A DNA stretch of 64,000 nt from Sandaracinus amylolyticus. Its GTDB lineage: Bacteria > Myxococcota_A > Polyangia > Polyangiales > Sandaracinaceae. The position numbers and the translations under genes are program-made. The stretch spans positions 744,001 through 808,000 of the forward strand of contig NZ_CP011125.1 in assembly GCF_000737325.1 (NCBI RefSeq), given 5' to 3'. Below the pieces are notes generated by a model. That model saw only the letters and a program-made list of their open reading frames with translations, made no database searches and was not told the origin of the DNA. Of this stretch, positions 1 through 7,783 are shown one piece after another. Numbering within the stretch: the stretch's first letter is position 1; each line of letters opens with the position of its first letter.

Positions 1-554
1 ACGTTCGCGGCGTCCATCGCGCGGAAGAACTGCTCGCGCGCCTTCGGATCGACGTAGCCCGCGGTCACCGCGACCGTCGCGAGGCCGAGCTCGCGCGCCG
101 CATGCGCGCTGTCGATCGCGTACTCCGCCCACGTGACGGGATCGTTGTACGTGAACGCGACGCTGCGGCAGCCGAGCTCGCGCGCGAGCGTCGCGATCTG
201 CTCGGGCGTCGCGTGCTCGTGCGCGCGTGCCATCTCGCGCGTCTTCGAGATGTCCCAGTTCTGACAGAACTTGCATCCGAGGTTGCAGCCGATCGTGCCG
301 AACGAGAGCACCGAGGTGCCGGGATGGAAGTGCGAGAGCGGCTTCTTCTCGATGGGATCGACGCAGAGCCCGGAGCCCTGCCCGTAGCTCGTGAGCACGA
401 TCGCGCCGTCGCGCTCCTGGCGCACGAAGCAGAAGCCGCGCTGTCCCGCGTGCAGCGTGCAGCGCCGCGGACAGCGATCGCAGCGCACGCGCCCGTCCTC
501 GAGCTTCTCCCACCATCCGCCCGCCACGACTCCGGGCTCGATCCGCGCGCGCAT
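1..554 (-). CDS. amrS: Radical SAM protein, AmrS (AmmeMemoRadiSam) type, 5' part
   Basis: The reading frame starts with ATG at 554 and runs off the left edge, so only about 185 N-terminal residues are visible. Near residue 100 it has CNLGCKFCQNW, a CX3CX2C 4Fe-4S/SAM cluster motif followed by QNW as in the AmrS branch of radical SAM enzymes. An N-terminal Cys-rich segment (CDRCPRRC near residue 25) precedes it, as is usual for that branch. The family's substrate is not well established; it is named for association with AMMECR1 and Memo proteins. Those partners would lie outside the window. The gene is divergent from the MerR gene with a palindrome between them. Family assignment is firm, biological role is not. 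Confidence 0.85.
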   Translation of the reverse strand, partial: MRARIEPGVVAGGWWEKLEDGRVRCDRCPRRCTLHAGQRGFCFVRQERDGAIVLTSYGQGSGLCVDPIEKKPLSHFHPGTSVLSFGTIGCNLGCKFCQNWDISKTREMARAHEHATPEQIATLARELGCRSVAFTYNDPVTWAEYAIDSAHAARELGLATVAVTAGYVDPKAREQFFRAMDAAN

Positions 555-604
555 CGGACTCGGCGATCTGGGGCTCGTGGCCTCGAGCGCCAGCCCCGCG
601 CTTG

Positions 605-624
605 ACTTCGAGCGCGCTCGAAGT
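605..624. promoter_or_regulatory. Perfect 20-bp palindrome, probable MerR operator in a promoter
   Basis: ACTTCGAGCGCGCTCGAAGT is a perfect palindrome. It begins inside a TTGACT -35 box (602-607). A -10 about 19 bp further on would fall at about 627-632, the long spacer typical of MerR-activated promoters. Operators of this form are known for MerR regulators linked to aldo-keto reductases. It most likely drives the merR-AKR pair and could also affect the divergent radical SAM gene. No good -10 hexamer is visible, so the promoter part is inferred. Confidence 0.7.
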
Positions 625-639
625 TGCATGCATCGGATG

Positions 640-1041
640 ATGGACGACGAGCTCGCGCTCACGATCCGCGACGCCGCAGCGCGCACCGGTCTGTCGCCTC
701 ACACGCTGCGCTACTACGAGCGCATCGGGCTGCTCGGGCGCGTGCCGCGCGCATCGAGCGGACACCGACGCTGCGGCGCGCGCGAGCTCCGGATGATCGA
801 GTTCCTCCGGAAGCTGCAGGCCACCGGGATGCCCATCCGCGACATGCTCCGCTACGCCGCGCTGGTGCGGCGCGGCGACGAGACGCGCGCCGCGCGACGC
901 GCGCTGCTCGAGCAGCACGAAGCGCGCGTGCAGGCGCGGCTCGACGAGCTCGAGGGTCACCTCGCGATCATCCGCAAGAAGATCGCGATGTACGGCGAGG
1001 CGCCTGCCATCACGAAGAAGAAGGGAACGAAGACGCGATGA
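640..1041 (+). CDS. MerR family transcriptional regulator
   Basis: A 133-residue protein with an N-terminal winged HTH ([20 protein letters not shown], residues about 7-26), then ERIGLL and the family's dimerisation helix near residues 75-115. No effector-binding domain or metal-site cysteines follow, so it belongs to the short MerR class that usually controls a neighbouring oxidoreductase. In-frame ATGs exist at 628, 637 and 640. I chose 640 because the -35/palindrome geometry puts the transcription start near 639, which would give a leaderless or almost leaderless mRNA. The last codons overlap the aldo-keto reductase start (ATGA), so the two genes form one unit. The inducer cannot be read from sequence. 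Confidence 0.85.
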   Translation: MDDELALTIRDAAARTGLSPHTLRYYERIGLLGRVPRASSGHRRCGARELRMIEFLRKLQATGMPIRDMLRYAALVRRGDETRAARRALLEQHEARVQARLDELEGHLAIIRKKIAMYGEAPAITKKKGTKTR

Positions 1042-2039
1042 CGACGACGATGAAGACGCGCACGCTCGGGCGCTCCGGTCTCTCGGTGTCCGCCCTGGGC
1101 CTCGGCTGCATGGGGATGAGCGACTTCTACGCAGGACGCGACGACGCGGAGTCGCGCGCGACGCTCGAGCACGCGCTCGCGCGCGGCGTGACGTTCTTCG
1201 ACACGGCCGACATGTACGGGACCGGCGAGAACGAGAAGCTGCTCGGGCCGTTCGTGCAGAAGCACCGGGACCGTGTGGTGCTCGCGACGAAGTTCGGCAT
1301 CGTGCGCGAGCCGAACGATGCGAGCGTGCGTGGGATCGACGGCTCGCCCGCGTACGTGAAGAAGGCGTGCGACGCGAGCCTGAAGCGGCTCGGGATCGAG
1401 ACGATCGATCTCTACTACCTGCATCGGAAGGACCCGCGGGTGCCGATCGAGGAGACGGTCGGTGCGATGGCGGAGCTGGTGCGCGCGGGGAAGGTGCGGC
1501 ACCTCGGGCTGTCGGAGGTCGGGCCGAAGACGCTGCGCGCTGCGTGCGCGGTGCATCCGATCGCGGCGCTGCAGAGCGAGTACTCGCTCTGGACGCGCGA
1601 GCCGGAGGACGGAACGCTCGCGGCGTGTCGCGAGCTGGGCGTGGGGTTCGTCGCGTACTCGCCGCTCGGTCGTGGGTTCCTCACCGGGCAGATCAAGCGG
1701 TTCGAGGATCTCGCGGCGGACGACTACCGGCGTCACTCGCCGCGGTTCCAGGGCGAGGCGTTCGCGAAGAACCTCGAGCTCGTCGCGCACGTGCAGGCGC
1801 TCGCGGCAAAGAAGGGGTGCACGGCGGCGCAGCTCGCGCTGGCGTGGGTGCTCGCGCAGGGCGAGGACGTCGTGCCGATCCCGGGGACGAAGCGGCGGAA
1901 GTACCTCGACGAGAACCTCGGCGCGCTGGACGTGACGCTGACGCGCGAGGAGCTCGCGGAGATCGAGCGCATCGCGCCGAAGGGGGTGGCGGCCGGGGAG
2001 CGGTATCCGGCGGCGGCGATGGCGATGTTGCCGGACTGA
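1038..2039 (+). CDS. Aldo/keto reductase
   Basis: 333 residues, the normal size for this TIM-barrel NADPH-dependent carbonyl reductase family. Visible motifs: [12 protein letters not shown] near the N terminus, [14 protein letters not shown] with the catalytic Asp and Tyr (about residues 53-66), the ATKFG strand with the catalytic Lys, the catalytic His in YYLHR, and [14 protein letters not shown] for NADP binding (about 280-293). The pattern resembles the YajO/IolS-like aldo-keto reductases often placed behind a MerR gene. The ATG overlaps the stop codon of merR, so translation is probably coupled, and the enzyme likely detoxifies an aldehyde or quinone sensed by that regulator. The substrate is inferred only in general terms. 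Confidence 0.92.
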   Translation: MTTTMKTRTLGRSGLSVSALGLGCMGMSDFYAGRDDAESRATLEHALARGVTFFDTADMYGTGENEKLLGPFVQKHRDRVVLATKFGIVREPNDASVRGIDGSPAYVKKACDASLKRLGIETIDLYYLHRKDPRVPIEETVGAMAELVRAGKVRHLGLSEVGPKTLRAACAVHPIAALQSEYSLWTREPEDGTLAACRELGVGFVAYSPLGRGFLTGQIKRFEDLAADDYRRHSPRFQGEAFAKNLELVAHVQALAAKKGCTAAQLALAWVLAQGEDVVPIPGTKRRKYLDENLGALDVTLTREELAEIERIAPKGVAAGERYPAAAMAMLPD

Positions 2040-2089
2040 GACGGGTGGAGCTGGGTCGCGGGGAATCGTGAGTGGTTTCGGGCGGGGAG

Positions 2090-2390
2090 CTCAACCACGG
2101 TCGGTTTTCGACCGTGGTTGGGCGTCCGTGAAGTGGGTCGAGAACCTCAACCACGGTCGAGTTTCGACCGCGGTTAGGGGTCCGTGTAGTGGGTCGAGAA
2201 CCTCAACCACGGTCGGTTTTCGACCGTGGTTGGGCGTCCGTGAAGTGGGCTAGAAAGCTCAACCACGGTCGGGTTCCGACTTCGATTGGTGGCCCGTGAA
2301 GACGGTCGAGAACCTCAACCACGGTCGGTTCTCGACCTCGGTCGGGAGCCCCGTACACGACCAAAACCTCAACCACGGTCGGCCCGCTGT
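2090..2390 (+). repeat. Tandem repeat array A: six 56-bp units, each with the CTCAACCACGGTCGG core
   Basis: Cores start at 2090, 2146, 2202, 2258, 2314 and 2368, so the spacing is 56, 56, 56, 56 and 54 bp. Five cores are exact and 2146 has one mismatch. In units 1 and 3 the core continues into its own inverted copy: CAACCACGGTCG at 2092-2103 and CGACCGTGGTTG at 2109-2120 enclose GTTTT, a perfect 12-bp hairpin. The opposite arm is progressively degraded in the other units. Inter-core sequence is also repeated (GGGCGTCCGTGAAGTGGG). The array fills the gap between two plus-strand genes; no convincing gene lies in 2040-2496. Confidence 0.95.
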
Positions 2391-2496
2391 CCTCCCCACC
2401 GGACACTCCGGGCCGCTCCCGTCCAGCCCACCGAACACCTCGTTCTCGCTCCGTCGCAGATCCGCGTTGGCGCAGGATCTGCTGCCGCGCCCCGTC

Positions 2497-2901
2497 ATGC
2501 TGCTGCCGGCGACCGAGTTCTTCGTGTGTGATCCCACGGGCTCCCCGGAGTACGGCTCGCTGCCGACCCTCGATCCAGAAGCCCAGCGCCGCCTCGCCAA
2601 CGCGTACGCCGCAGGCGTCGACGCCATCTGGCTCGACGGTCGACGCGCGATGCTCCGCAACCTCTCGGGCCCGAGCCGCCGCTTCCTCGTCGTGCTCGTC
2701 CACGCGCGCGGCGGCAGCCTCAGCCAACGCCAGCGCGAGGTCGCCGAGTGCGCCGCCGCCGGCGCGACCGTCGAAGAGATCGCGCGTCACCTCGGCATCT
2801 CGCAGAACACCGTTCGGCACCACCTCAAGGCCGTGTACCGCGCGCTCGAAGTCGGCAGCCGCCTCGAGCTCTCGCGCGCGCTCGGTCACCTCGCGGCCTG
2901 A
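2497..2901 (+). CDS. Small LuxR-type helix-turn-helix protein
   Basis: 134 residues from the ATG at 2497; frames extending further upstream would read through the repeat array and are unlikely. The C-terminal half is a clear GerE/LuxR DNA-binding domain: LSQRQREVAECAAAGATVEE, then IARHLGISQNTVRHHLKAVY with the recognition helix. The N-terminal 65 residues match no signature I recognise and might be a minimal sensor fold. There is no receiver or autoinducer domain. No clear Shine-Dalgarno precedes the ATG; an in-frame TTG at 2467 is an alternative. It lies 54 bp before the enhancer-binding-protein gene and may belong to the same regulatory unit. Confidence 0.75.
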   Translation: MLLPATEFFVCDPTGSPEYGSLPTLDPEAQRRLANAYAAGVDAIWLDGRRAMLRNLSGPSRRFLVVLVHARGGSLSQRQREVAECAAAGATVEEIARHLGISQNTVRHHLKAVYRALEVGSRLELSRALGHLAA

Positions 2902-2955
2902 GATTTCACGTTCAGTTCGCGTCCTGCCCTGGATACACTGCCTCGCTGGAGGCAG

Positions 2956-4449
2956 ATGGGCGCTCGATCCGACGACGAGACCGTCCGACGCGAACGCGAC
3001 GTCTTCCTGCGCGTCCTCGAGCTCGGCGGCGAGCGCGATCCACGCCTCTTCCTCGACCAAGCGCTCGAGCTCTTCCTCGAGCTGACCGGCGCACAGCTCG
3101 GCTACCTCGCGCTCTCGTCGAGCGCGATCGACGCGCCCGAGTTCGAGACGTCGCGCGGGATCGACACCCAGGCGACCAGCGACGTCCGCCGCTCGGTCTC
3201 ACAGGGCATCATCGCCGCCGCGCTCTCGCAGGGCGAGACCATCCAGACGCTCTCCGCGATCGCCGATGGGCGCTTCAGCGATCGCCCGAGCGTGAAGCGC
3301 AGTCAGATCGGCGCGGTCCTCTGCGCGCCGATCGGCTCGCTCGGCGTCGTCTACGTCCAAGAGACGCGCGGCGGTCGCCCCTTCCCGCCCGATGTCGAGC
3401 AATACGCCGCGCTCGTCGCGCGCTTGCTCGCGCCCGCCGCGCGCAGCGTGCTCGCGGAGCGCGCCGCGGTCGTCACCAGCGATCCCACGCGCCCCTATCG
3501 CGAGCGCCTCCGCCTCGACGACATCGTCGGCCGAAGCGCTGCGCTCGCGAACGTGTTCCGCCACGTCGGGCTGGTCGCACCGCTCGACATCGATCTCCTG
3601 ATCACGGGCCCTTCGGGCACCGGAAAGTCGCAGCTCGCGCGCGCGATCATCGCGAACAGCCGCCGCGCCGCGGGCCCGTTCATCGAGGTCAACTGCGCGG
3701 CCGTGCCCGAAGCGCTCTTCGAGAGCGAGCTCTTCGGCGCACGACGAGGCGCGCACTCCACCGCGTTCCACGACACCGAAGGTCGCGTCGCCGCCGCCGA
3801 AGGAGGCACGCTCTTCCTCGACGAGATCGCGGAGCTCTCGCTCGCGAGCCAAGCGAAGCTCCTCACGCTCCTCCAAGCGCGCACGTACCAGCCGCTCGGC
3901 GCGCCCGCGCCGCGTCGCGCCGACATCCGCGTGATCGCCGCGACGAACTCCGATCTCGCGCACGCCGTCGAAGAGCGTCGGTTCCGCGAGGACCTCTTCT
4001 ATCGACTCTCCGTCATGCCGGTCGACGTCCCTGCGCTCTCCGCACGCAGCGACGACATCGCGCCGCTCGCGAGCCATTTCTGCGAGCGCGCCGCGGAGCG
4101 ACACGGCCTCGGGCGCATCGCCATGACGCGCGACGCGCTCAGCGCGTGCGAGGCCCACGACTGGCCCGGCAACGTGCGGCAGCTCGCGCACGCGATCGAG
4201 GCCGGCGTCATCCGCGCCGCGGGCAGTGGGCGCCAGTCGGTGCACGCGTCGGACGTGTTCCCCTCGTCGCGCGACTCCGCCGTCGCCGAGACACTCGGTG
4301 AAGCGACTCGCGCATTCCAGGCGCGCTACATCCGCGACGTGCTCACGAGCGTCGATTGGAACGTGTCCGAGGCCGCGCGCCGTCTCGACATCGCGCGCTC
4401 GCACCTCTACACGCTGATCCGGACTCACGACATCCGCCGGGAGCGATGA
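2956..4449 (+). CDS. GAF-AAA+-Fis regulator resembling a sigma-54 activator but without GAFTGA
   Basis: 497 residues starting at ATG 2956 behind GGAGG. Order: GAF-like domain (about 20-165), AAA+ domain (about 190-410) with Walker A GPSGTGKS, Walker B GGTLFLDEI and arginine-finger region FREDLFYRLSV, then a Fis-type HTH (NVSEAARRLDIARSHLYTLI). The loop that contacts sigma-54, normally GAFTGA, reads GAHSTA here after ELFGARR. EBP relatives lacking GAFTGA (TyrR, HupR) regulate sigma-70 promoters, so sigma-54 dependence is doubtful. The stop codon overlaps the ATG of the kinase-ATPase gene, and the two proteins are probably co-translated and may act in one signalling pathway. Architecture is certain; promoter type is inferred. 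Confidence 0.88.
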   Translation: MGARSDDETVRRERDVFLRVLELGGERDPRLFLDQALELFLELTGAQLGYLALSSSAIDAPEFETSRGIDTQATSDVRRSVSQGIIAAALSQGETIQTLSAIADGRFSDRPSVKRSQIGAVLCAPIGSLGVVYVQETRGGRPFPPDVEQYAALVARLLAPAARSVLAERAAVVTSDPTRPYRERLRLDDIVGRSAALANVFRHVGLVAPLDIDLLITGPSGTGKSQLARAIIANSRRAAGPFIEVNCAAVPEALFESELFGARRGAHSTAFHDTEGRVAAAEGGTLFLDEIAELSLASQAKLLTLLQARTYQPLGAPAPRRADIRVIAATNSDLAHAVEERRFREDLFYRLSVMPVDVPALSARSDDIAPLASHFCERAAERHGLGRIAMTRDALSACEAHDWPGNVRQLAHAIEAGVIRAAGSGRQSVHASDVFPSSRDSAVAETLGEATRAFQARYIRDVLTSVDWNVSEAARRLDIARSHLYTLIRTHDIRRER

Positions 4450-7400
4450 TGTCGATCGACGATCTCGCGGCCTCGCTGCCGCCACGATTCCGATCTCCGA
4501 CGCTCGTCGGCGCGGGCACCCACGGCGCGGTGTTCCATGCGATCGACGATCAGCACGCGCTGCCGGTCGCCATCAAGTGCCTCGCTGCGCCGGACCCCGA
4601 AGATCTACCGGCGTTCAAGCGCGAATTCCGCGCGCTCGTGCACGTCAGCGATCCGCACCTCGTGCAGCTCTACGAACTCCACGGCGAGGGCGCGCAGGTC
4701 TTCTTCACGATGGAGTACGTCGAAGGAGGCACGCTCGCCGAGCGCAGTGCGCAGGACCGACGCGCGGTGTTCCGCCAGATCGCGAATGGCCTCCGAACTC
4801 TGCACGACGCCGGACTGACACACTGCGATCTCAAACCCTCGAACGTGCTGATCGCGCGCGACGGACGCGCGATGTTGACCGACTACGGCTGTGTCTCGCA
4901 CTACGGTGCGCCCGAGAGCGGCGCAGCGGGACTGGGCTCTCCGCACTACATGGCGCCGGAGCAGTGGTTCGAGTCGAGCACCGCGCCTGCGGTCGACTGG
5001 TACGCGCTGGGCGTGATGCTCTTCGAGGCGCTCACCGGGGCGCTCCCGTTCGACGGCGACATGGGCAGCGTGCTGCTCGCGAAGCGCCGCGCGTCGCCGG
5101 ACGCGCTGCGCGCGCGTCTGCGCGACACCGACGACGACGCGCTCGCGTCGCTCTGCGTCGCGCTCCTCTCGAGCGATCCCGATGCGCGCCCCGGCGCCGA
5201 TGCAGTGCTCGCCGCGCTCGATGCCGCACCGTCGCGCGCCCGTGCGTCGAGCGCACCGATCGCGAACGCACCGATCGGCCGCGAAGGCCCGCTCGCCGCG
5301 CTGCGCGCGTGGCTGGAGACGCCGGCACCGGGAGTCGCCGCGCTGATCGGCCCGGGCGGCATCGGCAAGAGCTCGGTGCTGAGCGCGTTCGTGCGCGAGC
5401 TCGGCGCGCACGCGCGCGTGCTGCGCGGTCGGTGTTATCCCGCGGATCGATCCCCGCTCCGCGGCCTCGACGAGATCGCGTCGGCGCTCGGCGAAGGGCT
5501 GCGCGACCGTGACGTGCCCGCGCTCGACGCGCAGGAAGCGACCGCGCTCGCGCGCGCGTTCCCGTCGCTCGCGGAGCCCCACGGCATCGAGGCCTCGGGC
5601 GCGATCACGATGACCGAGGACGCTTCGCGACGCGCGCTCGCGAGCGCGCTGACGCGCTGGATCGTCGCGCTCGCTGGCGATCGCCCCGCGCTCCTCGTCG
5701 TCGACGATCTGCAGTGGGCCGACGAGACGAGCGTCGAGGTGCTCGAGCTCCTGTCGCGGGGCACCACGCCGATCGCGGTGCTGATCGCGTCGCGCAGCGC
5801 CGACCTCGCCGGGCTCGCGCCGCGCCTGTCGCTGGAGCTCGGTCCGCTCGATCGGTCCGAGAGCGCCCGCCTCGTGGCGCAGCTCGCGCCCGAGCTCGGC
5901 GATCGCGCCGAGCGCATCGCGACCCTCGCCGGGGGCAATCCCTTCCTCGTCGAAGCGCTCGCGTCCTACGCGCTGCGCGGCGGCGCGCTCGAGGCGCACG
6001 CCGATCCGCTGCACGACGTCATCGCCGAGTGGGATCCCGACGCATTCGCGAAGCGCCTCGTCACGGTGCTCGCGCTCGCCGACGCACCGCTGCGCTCGAG
6101 CGTGGCCGTCGCGGCGAGCGGCGGTCGTGATCGCGACTATCTGCCCGCGCTCACGCGCCTGCGCGCGCGACGACTGCTCACGTCGCGCCTCGTGCGCGGC
6201 GACGATCTGGTCGAGCTCTATCACCGCCGCTGGGCCGAGGCGGTGCAGGCATCGCTCGACGACGAGGATCGTCGCGCGACCCACCGCGCGCTCGCAGACG
6301 CGATCGCGACGCACACGCCGGGAGACATCGGCCGCGCCGCGGATCACTCGCGATCGGCGGGCGATCTCGCGCTCGCGCTGTCGCGCGATCTGGCGGCCGC
6401 GGACCTCGCGCACGAGCGCGGCTTGCCGCACCTCGAAGCGATGCGGCTGCAGCTCGCGCACGACTCGGCCGTCGCCGACGAGCAGGTGCGGGCGCACGTG
6501 CGCATGCGGCTCGGCGACGCGCTCGCGCAGGTCGGTCGCGGCGCCGAGGCGGCGAAGTGGTATCGCCTCGCCGCGGAGCACGCGCGCTCGCTCGAAGAGA
6601 GCGTGCTCGCGGAGCGCCTCGCGGCCGAGCAGCTCCTCTTCAGCGGCCATCACGAAGAAGGAATCGCGGTGCTGCGGCGCGTGCTCGAGCGCATCGAGCT
6701 CGATCTCCCGACCTCACCGCCCGCTGCGATCGCGCGCGTGCAGTCGTGGTACTCGCATGCCGCGAACCACTACATCGTCGCGCCGGACGAGAGCGCGCCG
6801 ATCACCGCGAGCGGCGACGATCTCGCGCGCATCGACGCGCTCCACGCCGCCACGCTCGGGCTCTCGATGTCGGACCCGCTCGCGACCGGCGTCGCACAGA
6901 CCTTCCACGTCGATCTCGCGCGCGCCGCCGGCGAGCCGTTCCGGCTCCTGCGCGCGGTGACGATCCACCTCGTGCAGACCGCGGGGACGATGGTCGATCT
7001 CGCGCGCACCGCGACCCTGACGGCGACCGCGCGCACGCTGACCGAGCGCGTGGGCACCGCCGAGGCGCGCGCGGTCTTCGCCGTCGCCGAGGCCGGCGCG
7101 GCGTGGATGGAGGCGCGGCTAGACGACGCGCTCGCCGCGTCGGAGCGCGCTCGCAGCGAGCTCGCGTCGATCCGTGGCCTCCAGTGGCAAGCGGACACCG
7201 CGGTGATCGTGCAGCTCGAGGCGCTCTGCGCGCGCGGCGACATCGCGGAGGCGAGCGCGCTCCTCGACGCGGCGATGCGTGATGCCGAGTCGCGCGATGA
7301 TCGATATCTGCGCGCGCACCTCGGCGTGCGGATCGCGCCGTGGGTGCGGCTGTGGCGTGGTGCGCCCGACGAGGCGCGCGCCGAGGCGGACGCGGGAATC

Positions 7401-7769
7401 GCGGCCTTCCGCGTCACGGGTTTCCAGCTCCTGCACCTGATGCACGCGGTGCATCTCGCGCGCTGCGATGTCTACGAGGGCGGCGCGAACGCGGCGCTCG
7501 CGCGGCTCGACGACGCGTGGGCGACGATGGGCCGCTACGGCATGCACGGCATCCAGCACTACGTCGGTGTGCTCGCCGACGTCGCGGTGGTCGCCGCGGA
7601 GCACGTCGCGCCGGATCGAGTCGAGGAGTGGCGCGCGCGGTGTGGGCTCGTCGGCGACGCGTCGTGGTCGCGCAGGGTGACCGACGTCCCGCGCCCGCGA
7701 GCGTTGGAGTCGCTCGCCGAGCGCGGGTGGGCGGACCCCGAGCGTGCCATTCGACTCTGGCGCTCCTGA
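4446..7769 (+). CDS. Ser/Thr protein kinase fused to AAA ATPase and helical repeats (PknK-like)
   Basis: 1107 residues. The N-terminal kinase domain (about 18-280) has the ATP lysine in VAIKCL, catalytic loop HCDLKPSN and DYG in place of DFG; the Arg of the usual HRD is Cys, so it is a non-RD kinase. After GREGPLAALRAWL comes an NTPase with Walker A GPGGIGKS (about 300-307) and Walker B LLVVDDLQWAD (about 418). The rest, to about residue 1100, is Ala/Leu-rich helical repeat of TPR type. This kinase-ATPase-repeat order is common in myxobacteria and resembles PknK. It overlaps the upstream EBP gene by four bases (ATGA). The kinase may control that regulator; this is inference from coupling. Confidence 0.88.
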   Translation: MMSIDDLAASLPPRFRSPTLVGAGTHGAVFHAIDDQHALPVAIKCLAAPDPEDLPAFKREFRALVHVSDPHLVQLYELHGEGAQVFFTMEYVEGGTLAERSAQDRRAVFRQIANGLRTLHDAGLTHCDLKPSNVLIARDGRAMLTDYGCVSHYGAPESGAAGLGSPHYMAPEQWFESSTAPAVDWYALGVMLFEALTGALPFDGDMGSVLLAKRRASPDALRARLRDTDDDALASLCVALLSSDPDARPGADAVLAALDAAPSRARASSAPIANAPIGREGPLAALRAWLETPAPGVAALIGPGGIGKSSVLSAFVRELGAHARVLRGRCYPADRSPLRGLDEIASALGEGLRDRDVPALDAQEATALARAFPSLAEPHGIEASGAITMTEDASRRALASALTRWIVALAGDRPALLVVDDLQWADETSVEVLELLSRGTTPIAVLIASRSADLAGLAPRLSLELGPLDRSESARLVAQLAPELGDRAERIATLAGGNPFLVEALASYALRGGALEAHADPLHDVIAEWDPDAFAKRLVTVLALADAPLRSSVAVAASGGRDRDYLPALTRLRARRLLTSRLVRGDDLVELYHRRWAEAVQASLDDEDRRATHRALADAIATHTPGDIGRAADHSRSAGDLALALSRDLAAADLAHERGLPHLEAMRLQLAHDSAVADEQVRAHVRMRLGDALAQVGRGAEAAKWYRLAAEHARSLEESVLAERLAAEQLLFSGHHEEGIAVLRRVLERIELDLPTSPPAAIARVQSWYSHAANHYIVAPDESAPITASGDDLARIDALHAATLGLSMSDPLATGVAQTFHVDLARAAGEPFRLLRAVTIHLVQTAGTMVDLARTATLTATARTLTERVGTAEARAVFAVAEAGAAWMEARLDDALAASERARSELASIRGLQWQADTAVIVQLEALCARGDIAEASALLDAAMRDAESRDDRYLRAHLGVRIAPWVRLWRGAPDEARAEADAGIAAFRVTGFQLLHLMHAVHLARCDVYEGGANAALARLDDAWATMGRYGMHGIQHYVGVLADVAVVAAEHVAPDRVEEWRARCGLVGDASWSRRVTDVPRPRALESLAERGWADPERAIRLWRS

Positions 7770-7778
7770 GAGCGCCAG
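7757..7778. terminator. Hairpin across the stop codon between convergent genes
   Basis: CTGGCGCTC (7757-7765) and GAGCGCCAG (7770-7778) form a perfect 9-bp stem with a 4-nt CTGA loop. The kinase stop codon TGA lies in the loop region and the carotenoid oxygenase stop follows six bases later on the other strand. It has no U tract, so it is a candidate bidirectional terminator or mRNA 3'-end stabiliser, not a classical intrinsic terminator. Confidence 0.6.
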
Positions 7779-7783
7779 TCGCG

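Noticed and set aside
2090-2390. Array A as a CRISPR array
   Set aside because: The units have one conserved core and similar spacers, not short identical repeats with unique spacers, and no cas genes lie nearby.
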